Shown in pieces: positions 1 to 9,040 of a DNA stretch of 64,000 nucleotides. The translations under genes were made by a program, and so were the position numbers. Position 1 is the stretch's first letter; every line of letters starts with the position of its first letter. Source of the DNA: Leucobacter chromiisoli. Its GTDB lineage: Bacteria; Actinomycetota; Actinomycetes; Actinomycetales; Microbacteriaceae. The stretch covers positions 310,001 through 374,000 of the forward strand of contig NZ_JAEHOH010000001.1 of assembly GCF_016522505.1 (NCBI RefSeq). Reading direction: 5' to 3'. A model generated the notes under the pieces. That model had not been told where the DNA came from. It worked only from the letters and a program-made list of their open reading frames with translations, and made no database searches.

Positions 1-15
1 GGGACCGAGGTACCG

Positions 16-1128
16 ATGCCAGTTGATTTCATCCCCCCTGCGAAGCCGATCATCGGTGACGAAGAGCGCGAGGCCGTCGATCGGGTGCTGCGATCGGGGA
101 TGATCGCGCAGGGTCCGGAGGTCGCCGCGTTCGAGCAGGAGTTCGCGGAGCACTTCGTGGGCGGGCGTGCCACGGTAGCCGTGAACTCGGGTACGAGCGG
201 GCAGCACCTCGGGCTCCTCGCGGCTGGCGTCGGGCCGGGTGACGAAGTGATCGTGCCGTCGTTCACGTTCGCGGCGACGGGCAACTCGGTGGCGCTGACG
301 GGTGCGACTCCGGTGTTCGTGGACATCGAGCCCGACTACTTCACGCTGGATCCTGCGGCGGTGCGTGCGGCGATCACGCCGAAGACGAAGGGCATCATGC
401 CGGTGCACCTCTACGGTCACCCGTTCCTGGTCGATGAGATCGAGGCGATTGCGAAGGAGCACGGTCTCGGGATCTACGAGGACGCGGCGCAGGCCCACGG
501 GGCGAGCTGGGACGGCCGGCAGGTGGGCACGATCGGCGACTTCGCGATGTTCAGCCTCTACCCGACGAAGAACATGACGTCGGGCGAGGGGGGCATGGTC
601 TCGTGCGCGAACGATGAGATCGCGCGGAACGTGCGGCTGCTGCGCAACCAGGGCATGGAGACGCAGTACGCCAACGAGGTGGTGGGTTTCAACGCCCGTA
701 TGACCGATGTGCACGCGGCGATCGGTCGTGTGCAGCTCACCAGGGTCGATGGGTGGACGGTGCAGCGTCAGCGGAACGCGGCGGCTCTGAACGAGGGGCT
801 CGCCGGGGTGCCGGGCGTGCAGACCCCGGGGGTTGCAGAGGGGGCGGTGCACGTCTATCACCAGTACACGGTCCGCCTCGATGCGGGTGAGCGGGATCGG
901 ATCCGCGAGGCGTTGAAGGAGGAGCACGGGGTGGGGTCCGGTGTCTATTACCCGATCCCGAACCATCGACTGCCCTCACTCGCGGAGTTCGCTCCGGGTC
1001 TGGATCTTCCCGAGACCGAGCGTGCGGCGCGCGAGGTGCTGTCGTTGCCGGTGCATCCGTCACTCAGCGAGGGGGATCTCGACCGCATCGTCGCAGCGGT
1101 GGCCGATGTCGTGCGCGCCGGCGCGTGA
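16..1128 (+). CDS. DegT/DnrJ/EryC1/StrS-family sugar aminotransferase
   Basis: PLP-dependent aminotransferase of the family that turns a keto-sugar nucleotide into an amino-sugar nucleotide for surface glycans. The 370-residue length is normal for the family. The PLP-site stretch SLYPTKNMTSGEGG contains the likely Schiff-base lysine K185, followed by a glycine-rich segment, and an EDAAQAHG motif at about residues 155-162 holds the cofactor-contacting aspartate. The start ATG follows GGGACCGAGG. The next gene, a glycosyltransferase, begins 19 bases after the stop, so the two are probably one operon whose upstream part lies outside the window. The substrate cannot be read from sequence; 3- or 4-keto UDP or dTDP sugars are the usual ones. 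Confidence 0.9.
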   Translation: MPVDFIPPAKPIIGDEEREAVDRVLRSGMIAQGPEVAAFEQEFAEHFVGGRATVAVNSGTSGQHLGLLAAGVGPGDEVIVPSFTFAATGNSVALTGATPVFVDIEPDYFTLDPAAVRAAITPKTKGIMPVHLYGHPFLVDEIEAIAKEHGLGIYEDAAQAHGASWDGRQVGTIGDFAMFSLYPTKNMTSGEGGMVSCANDEIARNVRLLRNQGMETQYANEVVGFNARMTDVHAAIGRVQLTRVDGWTVQRQRNAAALNEGLAGVPGVQTPGVAEGAVHVYHQYTVRLDAGERDRIREALKEEHGVGSGVYYPIPNHRLPSLAEFAPGLDLPETERAAREVLSLPVHPSLSEGDLDRIVAAVADVVRAGA

Positions 1129-1147
1129 TCCGGGGAACCGCAGCAGC

Positions 1148-2308
1148 GTGAGAGTCGCGATCGCGAGCCGCATCTTCGAGCCCGAGCCGAGTGCGGCGTC
1201 GTTCAGACTCGCGGCGCTCGCGAATGCCTTCTCCGAGGCGGGCCACGAGGTCTCGGTGCTCACGGTCAGGCCGGTGCGATCTCAGCGGGACGACTCCGAC
1301 CGCAACCGACGCTACCGAGTTCGGAGATTCCCGGTGCTCAGGGACCGTACCGGGTACGTTCGCGGCTACCTGCAGTACATGAGTTTCGATGTTCCGCTAT
1401 TCTTCCGCGTGCTGTTCGGCCCGAAGCGCGACCTCGTCGTCGTCGAGCCTCCTCCGACGACCGGGTTCTTCGTGAGGCTCGCGACGGCGCTCAGGCGCAC
1501 TCCCTACGCCTACTACGCAGCCGACGTCTGGTCCGACGCCGCAGCCTCGACGGGGGCAGGCGGAGCGGTCGTAACCGTCGTGCGGAGTATGGAGCGGTTC
1601 GCTCTCTCAGGTGCTCGCGGTGTTCTCTCGGTCAATGCCGGAGTGAGCGAGCGCGTGCGGGAGCTGGCTCCTGGGAGCCGTATCCACACCGTCGGCAACG
1701 GCATCGACACGAAGGTGTTCACGGTCGACGGGCCGCGTCATCAGGGCGGCGCCTACGCGATCTATTCGGGCACCGCCTCCGAGTGGCAGGGGGCGGGGGT
1801 CTTCATCGATGCGCTCGAGCGCGTGCTCGATGAGCACCCCGGAGCGAAGCTCGTCTTTCTCGGGCAGGGCAGCGACTGGCCGGAACTCCAAGCCAGGGCC
1901 GCCCGGTTACCTGCAGGAGCAGTGGAGTTCGTGCCCACGGTACCGCCCGCGACGGCAGCCGAATGGATCCGCGGGGCCGTCGTGAGCCTCGCCTCGATCC
2001 GCCCCGACTCCGGGTACGACTTCGCGTTTCCTACGAAGGTCTACGCCTCGCTCGCGTGCGGAACACCCGTCGTCTATGCGGGTGCGGGCGCGGTGCCCGA
2101 GTTCCTTCGCACTCATCAGAAAGATGCGCGTGTCGGTGAGAGCGTGGGATACGAGGTGGACACGGTGGCGAAGGCGCTATCTCGAGCCTTCGCCAATCCG
2201 CCAAGCCGCACGGAACGAGAACGCCTCGGTGTCTGGGTGGCCGAGCGTGTGGGCCTCGACGCTGCTGCGCGGAATGCCGTGCGGGCGCTCGAAGGACACC
2301 CTCAATGA
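1148..2308 (+). CDS. Glycosyltransferase family 4 (WbuB-like)
   Basis: GT-B-fold transferase of 386 residues that probably adds one sugar to the lipid-linked repeat unit at the inner face of the membrane. The N-terminal Rossmann domain begins RVAIASRIFEPEPSAASFR, the pattern of WbuB-like enzymes. The C-terminal nucleotide-sugar domain contains YSGTASEWQG and the FAFPTKVYASLACGTPVVY segment that contacts the donor. The frame stays open well upstream, inside the aminotransferase, but the GTG at 1148 is chosen because it gives the canonical N-terminus, lies just after that gene and has GGGGAA upstream. Donor and acceptor are unknown. Confidence 0.85.
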   Translation: MRVAIASRIFEPEPSAASFRLAALANAFSEAGHEVSVLTVRPVRSQRDDSDRNRRYRVRRFPVLRDRTGYVRGYLQYMSFDVPLFFRVLFGPKRDLVVVEPPPTTGFFVRLATALRRTPYAYYAADVWSDAAASTGAGGAVVTVVRSMERFALSGARGVLSVNAGVSERVRELAPGSRIHTVGNGIDTKVFTVDGPRHQGGAYAIYSGTASEWQGAGVFIDALERVLDEHPGAKLVFLGQGSDWPELQARAARLPAGAVEFVPTVPPATAAEWIRGAVVSLASIRPDSGYDFAFPTKVYASLACGTPVVYAGAGAVPEFLRTHQKDARVGESVGYEVDTVAKALSRAFANPPSRTERERLGVWVAERVGLDAAARNAVRALEGHPQ

Positions 2309-2437
2309 GAACTCGACAGCGGCGTTCCCACACGGATCATTCGTCTCCCGGCGGCGACTAGGGTTGAGTGTTGATGGACGCGGCGTTCGATTCAGACCCG
2401 TAGAACGGGAGACGGCCGTAGGAGAAGGAGACTCTGC

Positions 2438-4243
2438 ATGAGGAACGGGTGGAAGCAACTCCGGGAACTGCTCCCGTATCTGCCGCCGGCGGCCAAGAAC
2501 TACATCCGGTTCTACATCACGATCGCGTGCCTGCTCTCAGTGCTCGACGTCGCCGCTCTGATGCTGCTGGCGCTCTCGCTCTCCTCGATGATGCAGGGTG
2601 TGTCGGTGGACCTTCCCGTGATCGGAGAGATTCCCCCCGATCGCTATGTGTGGCTGTTGCTCGGGGTCTCAGTGCTGGTGCTGCTGAAATCCTTCCTCTC
2701 GTTGCTGCAGAACTGGTTGGCGACTCGCCGATTCGCGGAGTACGAGCTGACCCTCGGGCTGCGTCTGTTCGACGCCTACATCAAGGCTCCGTGGGTGGAC
2801 CGTCTGAGCCGCACGACCTCGCAGCTGGTGCGCATGGCCGATGTCGGAGTGGCCGCGGCGGTCGGAGGCCTGATCCTGCCACTGATGCAGATCCCCGCGA
2901 TGCTCGCCTCCGCGGTGTTGATCCTCGGCACGCTCGTGGTCATCCAGCCGGGCACGGCGTTAGTGGTCGTGGTGTACTTTGGTCTGATCGCCTGGTTGAT
3001 GGCGCGGGTGCTCACCAAGCGCGCGGTCGAGGCGGGCCGGGTGAACCGCGACTATAGCTTCAAAGTCGCGTCTCTGATGACCGACATGGTCGGCGCGCTC
3101 AAAGAGGTCACGCTGCGAGACAAGCTCGACGAGGTGGCCGAGGTGGTCAAGTCGAACCGCAGCCACGCCGCCCGCGCCCGCGCGAACATCCAGTTCCTCG
3201 CGACCGTGCCTCGGTTCATCATGGACAGCGCGCTGATCGGGGGGTTCCTGTTCGTGGGGGTGCTGTCGTTCCTGATCGAGGGGAGCATGCAGGCGGCGAT
3301 ATTCTCCATCGTGCTGTTCGCCGTCGCCGGAATGCGTCTGGTTCCGGCGATGACGACGTTCCAGTCGACGAACAACACGCTGAGCGCCAACCGAGCCCAG
3401 GTGGATGCCGTCATCACCGACATCCACGCGGCCGAGAAGTACCGGGCCGCGACCGAGCAGATCGGGAAGGAGCCGCTGCGCGAGGAGCCGCGCAGAATCT
3501 CGCTCGAGGGGGTCACTTTCCAGTATCCCACAGGGGACCACCCGGCCGTACGCGACGTCTCGCTCGATATCAGGATGGGCAGCAGCGTCGGCTTCGTCGG
3601 CGAGTCGGGCTCGGGTAAGAGCACGCTCGTCGACATCCTGCTGGGCCTGTTGGAGCCCCAGGGCGGGGTGATCCGTGTGGACTCGCAGGATCTCACCGAC
3701 GTGATGGCGGCGTGGCGGAGCCGGGTGGGCTACGTGCCGCAGGACGTGTCGCTCTTCGATGGCACCATCGCTCAGAACGTCGCGCTGTCCTGGAAGGGCG
3801 ACCTCGACACGGAGAAGGTCATCGAGTGCCTGAAGAAGGCCCAGCTGTGGGACGTGGTCCAGGCGCGGCCCGGCGGCCTGAACGCGCGCGTGGGCGAGCG
3901 CGGCATGGCGTTCAGCGGTGGTCAGCGGCAGCGCCTCGGCATCGCCCGTGCGCTCTATACTGATCCGTACGTGCTCATCCTGGATGAGGCCACCTCGGCG
4001 CTGGACACGAAGACCGAGGCCCGAGTTGGTGAAGCGGTCCAAGGGCTTCGAGGTGAGGTCACGCTGATCTCTGTCGCGCACCGCTTGTCCACGGTCAAGG
4101 ACGTCGATGAGTTGTTCTACATGGAGGCCGGCCAGGTGATCGCCCGCGGCACGTTCAGCGAGGTCGTCGACACCGTGCCGAAGTTCCTGGAGCAGGCCCG
4201 CTTGGCGGGCCTGGTGGAGGCCCGCGAGGACGGCGAGTTCTAG
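2438..4243 (+). CDS. ABC transporter with fused membrane and ATPase domains, probable lipid-linked glycan flippase
   Basis: MsbA/PglK-type half-transporter of 601 residues. The first 320 or so residues hold about six hydrophobic segments (TM1 near residues 25-50, TM2 near 70-95). The ATPase half has Walker A GESGSGKST at about residue 389, a Q-loop in GYVPQDVSLF, the signature FSGGQRQR and Walker B VLILDEATSALD, so every catalytic motif is intact. AGGAGAAGGAG precedes the ATG. It sits between glycosyltransferase genes and no Wzx-type flippase is visible in the window. This supports, by inference, a role in flipping the lipid-linked oligosaccharide as PglK does. A general lipid or drug exporter cannot be excluded. 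Confidence 0.87.
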   Translation: MRNGWKQLRELLPYLPPAAKNYIRFYITIACLLSVLDVAALMLLALSLSSMMQGVSVDLPVIGEIPPDRYVWLLLGVSVLVLLKSFLSLLQNWLATRRFAEYELTLGLRLFDAYIKAPWVDRLSRTTSQLVRMADVGVAAAVGGLILPLMQIPAMLASAVLILGTLVVIQPGTALVVVVYFGLIAWLMARVLTKRAVEAGRVNRDYSFKVASLMTDMVGALKEVTLRDKLDEVAEVVKSNRSHAARARANIQFLATVPRFIMDSALIGGFLFVGVLSFLIEGSMQAAIFSIVLFAVAGMRLVPAMTTFQSTNNTLSANRAQVDAVITDIHAAEKYRAATEQIGKEPLREEPRRISLEGVTFQYPTGDHPAVRDVSLDIRMGSSVGFVGESGSGKSTLVDILLGLLEPQGGVIRVDSQDLTDVMAAWRSRVGYVPQDVSLFDGTIAQNVALSWKGDLDTEKVIECLKKAQLWDVVQARPGGLNARVGERGMAFSGGQRQRLGIARALYTDPYVLILDEATSALDTKTEARVGEAVQGLRGEVTLISVAHRLSTVKDVDELFYMEAGQVIARGTFSEVVDTVPKFLEQARLAGLVEAREDGEF

Positions 4244-4260
4244 CTTGGTAGACTGATCCG

Positions 4261-5385
4261 GTGACCAAGCCGACTCTGCTGATCTTGTCGTTTTCCCAAC
4301 TCTATCGAGACGCAAGAGTCCTGAAGCAGGTGAACCTCTTCAAAGACCGCTATCGAGTCGTCACGTGCTCCTACGGGCCGGCGCCCGAGGGCATCGCGGA
4401 GCACATACAGGTTCCCGACTCCGAGTCGATCTCCTACATGAACGGCCGGCTCATCACGCTCAAGATGTACCGGAAGGTGTACTGGGGCACCCCCGCGATC
4501 GCCTGGGCGAAGGAGAAGCTCAAGGGCCGCGCGTTCGACGTCATCCTGGCGAATGACTTCGAGGCGGTTCCGCTCGCCGTGGCGCTGGGGCCGTCTCTCG
4601 GCGTGCACGCCGACCTGCACGAGTACTCGCCGAGCCAGTTCGAGCACAATCCCGACTGGGCGCGCAGAATCCGCCCCTATCGCGAGTGGGTGTGCAAGAA
4701 GTACGTCTCCCGGGCCGATTCCTGGACGACCGTGTGCCAAGGGCTGTCGGACAAGTACTTCGACATGTTCGGCTTCCGCTCCGAGGTCGTCACGAACGCG
4801 GCCCCGTATGCGGCGTTGGCTCCGACCCCGGTTCATGACCCGATCAAGATCGTGCACCACGGAGGAGCCTCGGCGTTCCGCGGCATCGATCGGATGGTCG
4901 AGGCGGTCATGGCGTCCTCCCGCGACCTCCGGTTCGATCTCTATCTGCAGGACGTGGGCGGGTCGGTCATCGAAGCCCTTCGCGAGCTCTCGAAGGACGA
5001 TCCCCGGATCACCGTTCATGATGCCGTGCCCTACGCCGAGCTGATCCCGCTGCTCAACCAGTACGACGTCGGGATCTACTCGCTCCCTCCCGTCTCCTTC
5101 AACCACCTTCACGCACTGCCCAACAAGCTCTTCGACTACGCGCAGGCACGGGTCGGGATCATCGTCGGCCCCAGCCCCGAGATGGCGCGGGTCGTCGAGC
5201 AGAACCTCCTCGGCGAAGTGCTGCCCGATTTCGATGGTTCCTCGCTGACGCACGCGATCGACGCCCTGGATCCTGAACGGATCGCCGAGTGGAAGAAGAA
5301 CGCCGACGCGGCCGCGCGGGCTCTCAGCGCGGAGGCGCAGAACGCCGGCTGGGAGCGGCCGATCGATGCCCTGTTCGCACGGTAG
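4261..5385 (+). CDS. Glycosyltransferase, GT4-like (DARVLKQV family, single domain)
   Basis: Predicted GT-B glycosyltransferase of 374 residues. The N-terminal half has LLILSFSQLYRDARVLKQV and a YRVVTCSYGPAPEGIAEHI stretch. The C-terminal half has the likely donor-binding segment LPNKLFDYAQARVGII, then GPSPEM. The same motifs recur inside the two fused transferases immediately downstream, so this is the free-standing member of a local paralogue set. The GTG start has no Shine-Dalgarno sequence. Instead TAGACT at 4249-4254 ends six bases before it, so the mRNA may be leaderless and the gene may have its own promoter 17 bases after the ABC transporter stop. Sugar specificity is unknown. Confidence 0.85.
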   Translation: MTKPTLLILSFSQLYRDARVLKQVNLFKDRYRVVTCSYGPAPEGIAEHIQVPDSESISYMNGRLITLKMYRKVYWGTPAIAWAKEKLKGRAFDVILANDFEAVPLAVALGPSLGVHADLHEYSPSQFEHNPDWARRIRPYREWVCKKYVSRADSWTTVCQGLSDKYFDMFGFRSEVVTNAAPYAALAPTPVHDPIKIVHHGGASAFRGIDRMVEAVMASSRDLRFDLYLQDVGGSVIEALRELSKDDPRITVHDAVPYAELIPLLNQYDVGIYSLPPVSFNHLHALPNKLFDYAQARVGIIVGPSPEMARVVEQNLLGEVLPDFDGSSLTHAIDALDPERIAEWKKNADAAARALSAEAQNAGWERPIDALFAR

Positions 5386-5427
5386 TCCATGCGGGCGAGG
5401 GATCGTCGTACGAGGAGGGGAACCAGC

Positions 5428-8400
5428 GTGAGGAGCGAGATCGTCGTCCCCGTCCACGATCGGACCAGGCCCATCGGCCGTGCGGTCGAGTCGGTGCTGA
5501 CCGACCCGGAGTCGGGCGTCATCGTCGTGGCCCACAACGTCGACCCGGCCGAACTGGAGATCCCGGACGACCCTCGCGTGAAGACGCTGCACCTGGAGGG
5601 GCACGTCGGCCTCCCGGGAGCGGCGTTCGACCGGGGCATCGCCGCCGCGACGGCGGACTGGGTCGGCATCATGGGGTCGGACGACTGGTTCGAGGCCGGA
5701 GCACTGCGCTCCCTCCGCGCGCACGGCGAGGCCGACGGCGCCGATGGCGTCCTCGCGCCTCTCGCGTACCAGGGGGCCGGGCGGGGTTTCACTCCTCGGA
5801 CCCTGCGCCACCGTCGCCTCCGGGCCGCGCGGGATCGTCTCTTCTACCGCACGGCGCCGCTCGGTCTCTTCCGCCGAGCGATCCTGCAGGATCCCGTCTA
5901 CGCCTTCGGTAGCGACTTCCCGGTCGGAGAGGATCTGGCGGTGAGCACCAGGCTCTGGACCTCCGGACTCTCCCTCTCGTACTACCCGGACGCGCCGGCG
6001 TACGTCGTCGGCTCCGACGCGAAGCAGCGGACGACACTCTCCTCGCGCCCCCTCTCCGAGCACGGCGCGGCGTGGCTCGATATCTGGGACAGACCCTGGG
6101 TCGTGGCCCTCGACGGGCGTACCCGCCACGCGCTCGCGGTCAAGATCCTCCGCGCGCACGTCTGGGGAGCCGTCGCCGCCCGTCCGGAGCCCACCGACTG
6201 GAACGACGGCGACTTCGAGTGGTTGTCGTCGCTGGTGAGGAGGATCCTCGTCGAGGATCCGCGGGCGCTGGCGCCTCTGCGACGTGGCAGTGCGAGGACG
6301 CTGCAGGCGGTTGCGAGCGGGAACCGCCCGGACGCCCTCGCCGCGTACGCCGCGGAGAAGTCCTCGGGCATCGGCGACGCTCTGCGCACTCACGACCCCC
6401 GGGCCGTGCTGGAGCGGGAGGCCCCGCTGCGGTGGAACGCGGTCGGACTCGGCAACACCTTCCGCAGCCGAGCAGGGCGGTTCACCCGCCGGCCCGGATC
6501 GCCGGCCGCGGCAACGGGAGTCCGCGGGTCGAGCGAGGATCGGAGGCCGACCGTTCTGGTCTTCTCGTTCTCGCCCATCGTGGGCGACGCCCGCGTGCTC
6601 AAGCAGGTGAACCTGCTCCGGGGCGAGTACCGGGTCGTGACCTGCGGTTTCGGCGATGCTCCCCACGGGGTGGCCGAGCACATCGAGCTGCCGGCGACGC
6701 TCCTGCCCACGGCCCTGGACGGCCGGCTCATCACGCTGCGCGCCTACACCGCCGCCTACTGGCGGGTTCCGGCCATCGCCCGAGCCTGGCGCACCCTGCG
6801 GGGCAGGGAGTTCGACGCGATCCTCGCCAACGACATCGAGACGGTTCCGATCGCTCTGCGCCTGAAGCCGGCGCACGGGGTGCACGCGGACCTGCACGAG
6901 CACTACCCGAGCATGCACGAGTACAACGAGGCGTGGAAGCGGCGGATCAGCCCCTACCTCTCCTGGCTGTGCGCCCGGTACGCCACACGCGCGAGGTCGA
7001 CGACGACGGTGAGCGCCGGTTTGCAGCGGGCGTATGAGGAGCAGTTCGGCTTCACGCCGGAGGTGGTTCCCAACGCTACGCCCTACGCCGAGTTGGAGCC
7101 CGCGCCCGTCGGCGATCCGATCCGGCTCGTCCACTCCGGGGCCGGCCTGCGGAATCGACGGCTCGAGGTGATGCTCGATGCGGTCCGGGAGTCGCGGGCT
7201 GAGATCACGTTCGACCTGTATCTCACGTTGAACGACCCCGCCTATCTCGAGGAGCTTCGAAGCCGATACGCCGACGAGCCGAGGATCACGTTCCACGACC
7301 CCGTGCCGTACGCAGAGCTGGTCGCCACGCTGAGCGACTACGACGTGGGAGTGTTCGTGCTGCCGCCGACGACCTTCTCGTACGAGTGGGCCCTGCCCAA
7401 CAAGCTCTTCGATTTCGTCCAGGCCCGGCTGGGCGTCCTCATCGGTCCGTCCCCCGAGATGGCCGCCCTGGTCCGCGAGACCGGCAACGGGGAGATCGCC
7501 CCGACGTTCGAGGCCGAGGGACTGCGCGAGCGGATCGAGGCCCTCACTCCCGAAGCCGTCGCCCGCTGGAAGCGCGCATCCAACGAGTCTGCTGTCGGCC
7601 TTTCCGCGGAGCAGCAGTCGCAGGCCTGGCTGACGGCGATCGAGGGACTGTTCGACGGCCGGGAGCGCGGGGGCCGGTCGATGTCGGTCGAAGTGAGCGC
7701 GGGGAGCGAACAGTCCTACCTGGCGCTGCTCTCGGGGAGGTTTCCTGAGATGACGGGTGACTACTCGTTCATCAGACACGAGATAGACGAGCTCGCATCG
7801 CGCTTCGACCATGTCCTGGTCTACAGTTTCCGACCGCTCGACGGGCCGGCGGCCGAGCTGCCTCCGAACGTGCGGTACGCCGGGGCTCTGAGCACCTCGC
7901 CGAAGTTCAATGGCCCGATCGCACTGCTGCGCCCATCGCGTATGCGGGCCGCACTCCGGTCGGTGATGCGCGAGGCGCGCAGCGGGCGCATGCGAGGCCA
8001 CATCCCGCTGGTGCTCGGCAACATCCTCACGGGTGAGCGGTTCGCACTGGCCGTCGAACGCGGGCTGCGCCGCGCCGGAGCCACTCGGGGCAGCCAGGTC
8101 AGCGTGTACTCGTTCTGGGGATCCCACGGCGCCCTGGCGCTCCCGTTCCTCTCTGAGCGCTTCCGCCGTGTCGTTCGGCTGCACCGCTTCGACCTGTATG
8201 AGGGCGTCGGTGGGCGCCTTCCGCTGCGGGCCTCCATCTTCGGCTCCGTCGACGCTCTGCTATCCATCTCGGAGGACGGCCGGCGGCACCTCGACGAGCG
8301 CTTCGGCTCCCTGATTCCCGCGGGCGCCCTCTCGGTGCTGCGCCTGGGCACGGCCGACCACGGGCTCGGTCCGGAACCGGCGCCGATCGCCGAGCGGGGT

Positions 8401-8964
8401 GAGCAGGAGCCGATCCGAGTGGTGTCTTGCTCGTCGGTGATCGACGTGAAGCGAGTGGACTCGCTCATCCCCGCCCTGGAACTGCTCGCTGGCGAGCATG
8501 CGGTGCACTGGACCCATTTCGGTTCGGGGGAGGGCATGTCTGAGCTCGTCGCCGCGACCCTTGCGGCGCGGGCGCGGACACCGGGGCTGGAGATCGACCT
8601 CCGCGGGCAGACGGAGAACAGCGGCGTCCTCGAGCACTATCGGAACACTCCCGTCGATGCGTTCGTCAACGTCAGCGATTCGGAGGGAGTGCCCGTCTCG
8701 ATCATGGAGGCGCTGTCGTTCGGCATCCCCGCGGTGGCGACCGACGTCGGCGGCACGGGGGAGATCGTCGGCGCCCAGCTCGGGTCGGGCGTGCTGCTGC
8801 CGCCCCGGCCGGACGCAGCCCGGCTCGCCGACGCGCTTCTGACCGTCGTCCGGGATCGCGTATCGCTGGACCCGCGGGCCGTCTGGGAGCGGCTCTCCGA
8901 TGCGCGGGTGTCGGCGGCCGGGATCGCCGACCTGCTGACACCGAGGCACGACGGATCTCGGTGA
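5428..8964 (+). CDS. Tri-domain fused glycosyltransferase (GT2 - GT4-like - GT4)
   Basis: A 1178-residue protein with three transferase modules in one uninterrupted frame. Residues 1 to about 367 are a GT2-type domain with VPVHDRTRPIGRAVESV and the metal-site-like MGSDDWFEAGAL. Residues about 373-746 are a GT4-like domain with DARVLKQVNLL and PNKLFDFVQARLG, close to the preceding gene. Residues about 752-1178 are a more distant GT4 domain with SVIDVKRVDSL and the donor-site stretch VSDSEGVPVSIMEALSFG. The frame opens at ATG 5389, but GTG 5428 is preferred because AGGAGGGG lies 7 bases upstream and the GT2 strand starts directly after it. An internal ATG at 7681 begins module three, yet no stop precedes it, so a true fusion is most likely. 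It would add two or three successive sugars. Confidence 0.82.
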   Translation: MRSEIVVPVHDRTRPIGRAVESVLTDPESGVIVVAHNVDPAELEIPDDPRVKTLHLEGHVGLPGAAFDRGIAAATADWVGIMGSDDWFEAGALRSLRAHGEADGADGVLAPLAYQGAGRGFTPRTLRHRRLRAARDRLFYRTAPLGLFRRAILQDPVYAFGSDFPVGEDLAVSTRLWTSGLSLSYYPDAPAYVVGSDAKQRTTLSSRPLSEHGAAWLDIWDRPWVVALDGRTRHALAVKILRAHVWGAVAARPEPTDWNDGDFEWLSSLVRRILVEDPRALAPLRRGSARTLQAVASGNRPDALAAYAAEKSSGIGDALRTHDPRAVLEREAPLRWNAVGLGNTFRSRAGRFTRRPGSPAAATGVRGSSEDRRPTVLVFSFSPIVGDARVLKQVNLLRGEYRVVTCGFGDAPHGVAEHIELPATLLPTALDGRLITLRAYTAAYWRVPAIARAWRTLRGREFDAILANDIETVPIALRLKPAHGVHADLHEHYPSMHEYNEAWKRRISPYLSWLCARYATRARSTTTVSAGLQRAYEEQFGFTPEVVPNATPYAELEPAPVGDPIRLVHSGAGLRNRRLEVMLDAVRESRAEITFDLYLTLNDPAYLEELRSRYADEPRITFHDPVPYAELVATLSDYDVGVFVLPPTTFSYEWALPNKLFDFVQARLGVLIGPSPEMAALVRETGNGEIAPTFEAEGLRERIEALTPEAVARWKRASNESAVGLSAEQQSQAWLTAIEGLFDGRERGGRSMSVEVSAGSEQSYLALLSGRFPEMTGDYSFIRHEIDELASRFDHVLVYSFRPLDGPAAELPPNVRYAGALSTSPKFNGPIALLRPSRMRAALRSVMREARSGRMRGHIPLVLGNILTGERFALAVERGLRRAGATRGSQVSVYSFWGSHGALALPFLSERFRRVVRLHRFDLYEGVGGRLPLRASIFGSVDALLSISEDGRRHLDERFGSLIPAGALSVLRLGTADHGLGPEPAPIAERGEQEPIRVVSCSSVIDVKRVDSLIPALELLAGEHAVHWTHFGSGEGMSELVAATLAARARTPGLEIDLRGQTENSGVLEHYRNTPVDAFVNVSDSEGVPVSIMEALSFGIPAVATDVGGTGEIVGAQLGSGVLLPPRPDAARLADALLTVVRDRVSLDPRAVWERLSDARVSAAGIADLLTPRHDGSR

Positions 8965-9040
8965 GCGCCGCCGCTGGTATCGTTTGCCTATCGAGGCACC
9001 CCCACACCGCGATTCCGGGTGCCCGAGGAAAGGTGGGGTC

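Noticed and set aside
4240-8184. A long open frame on the minus strand opposite the glycosyltransferase genes (over 1300 codons)
   Set aside because: It is antisense to three well-supported genes, has a His/Arg/Asp-rich composition typical of high-GC shadow frames, and shows no motif or ribosome site.
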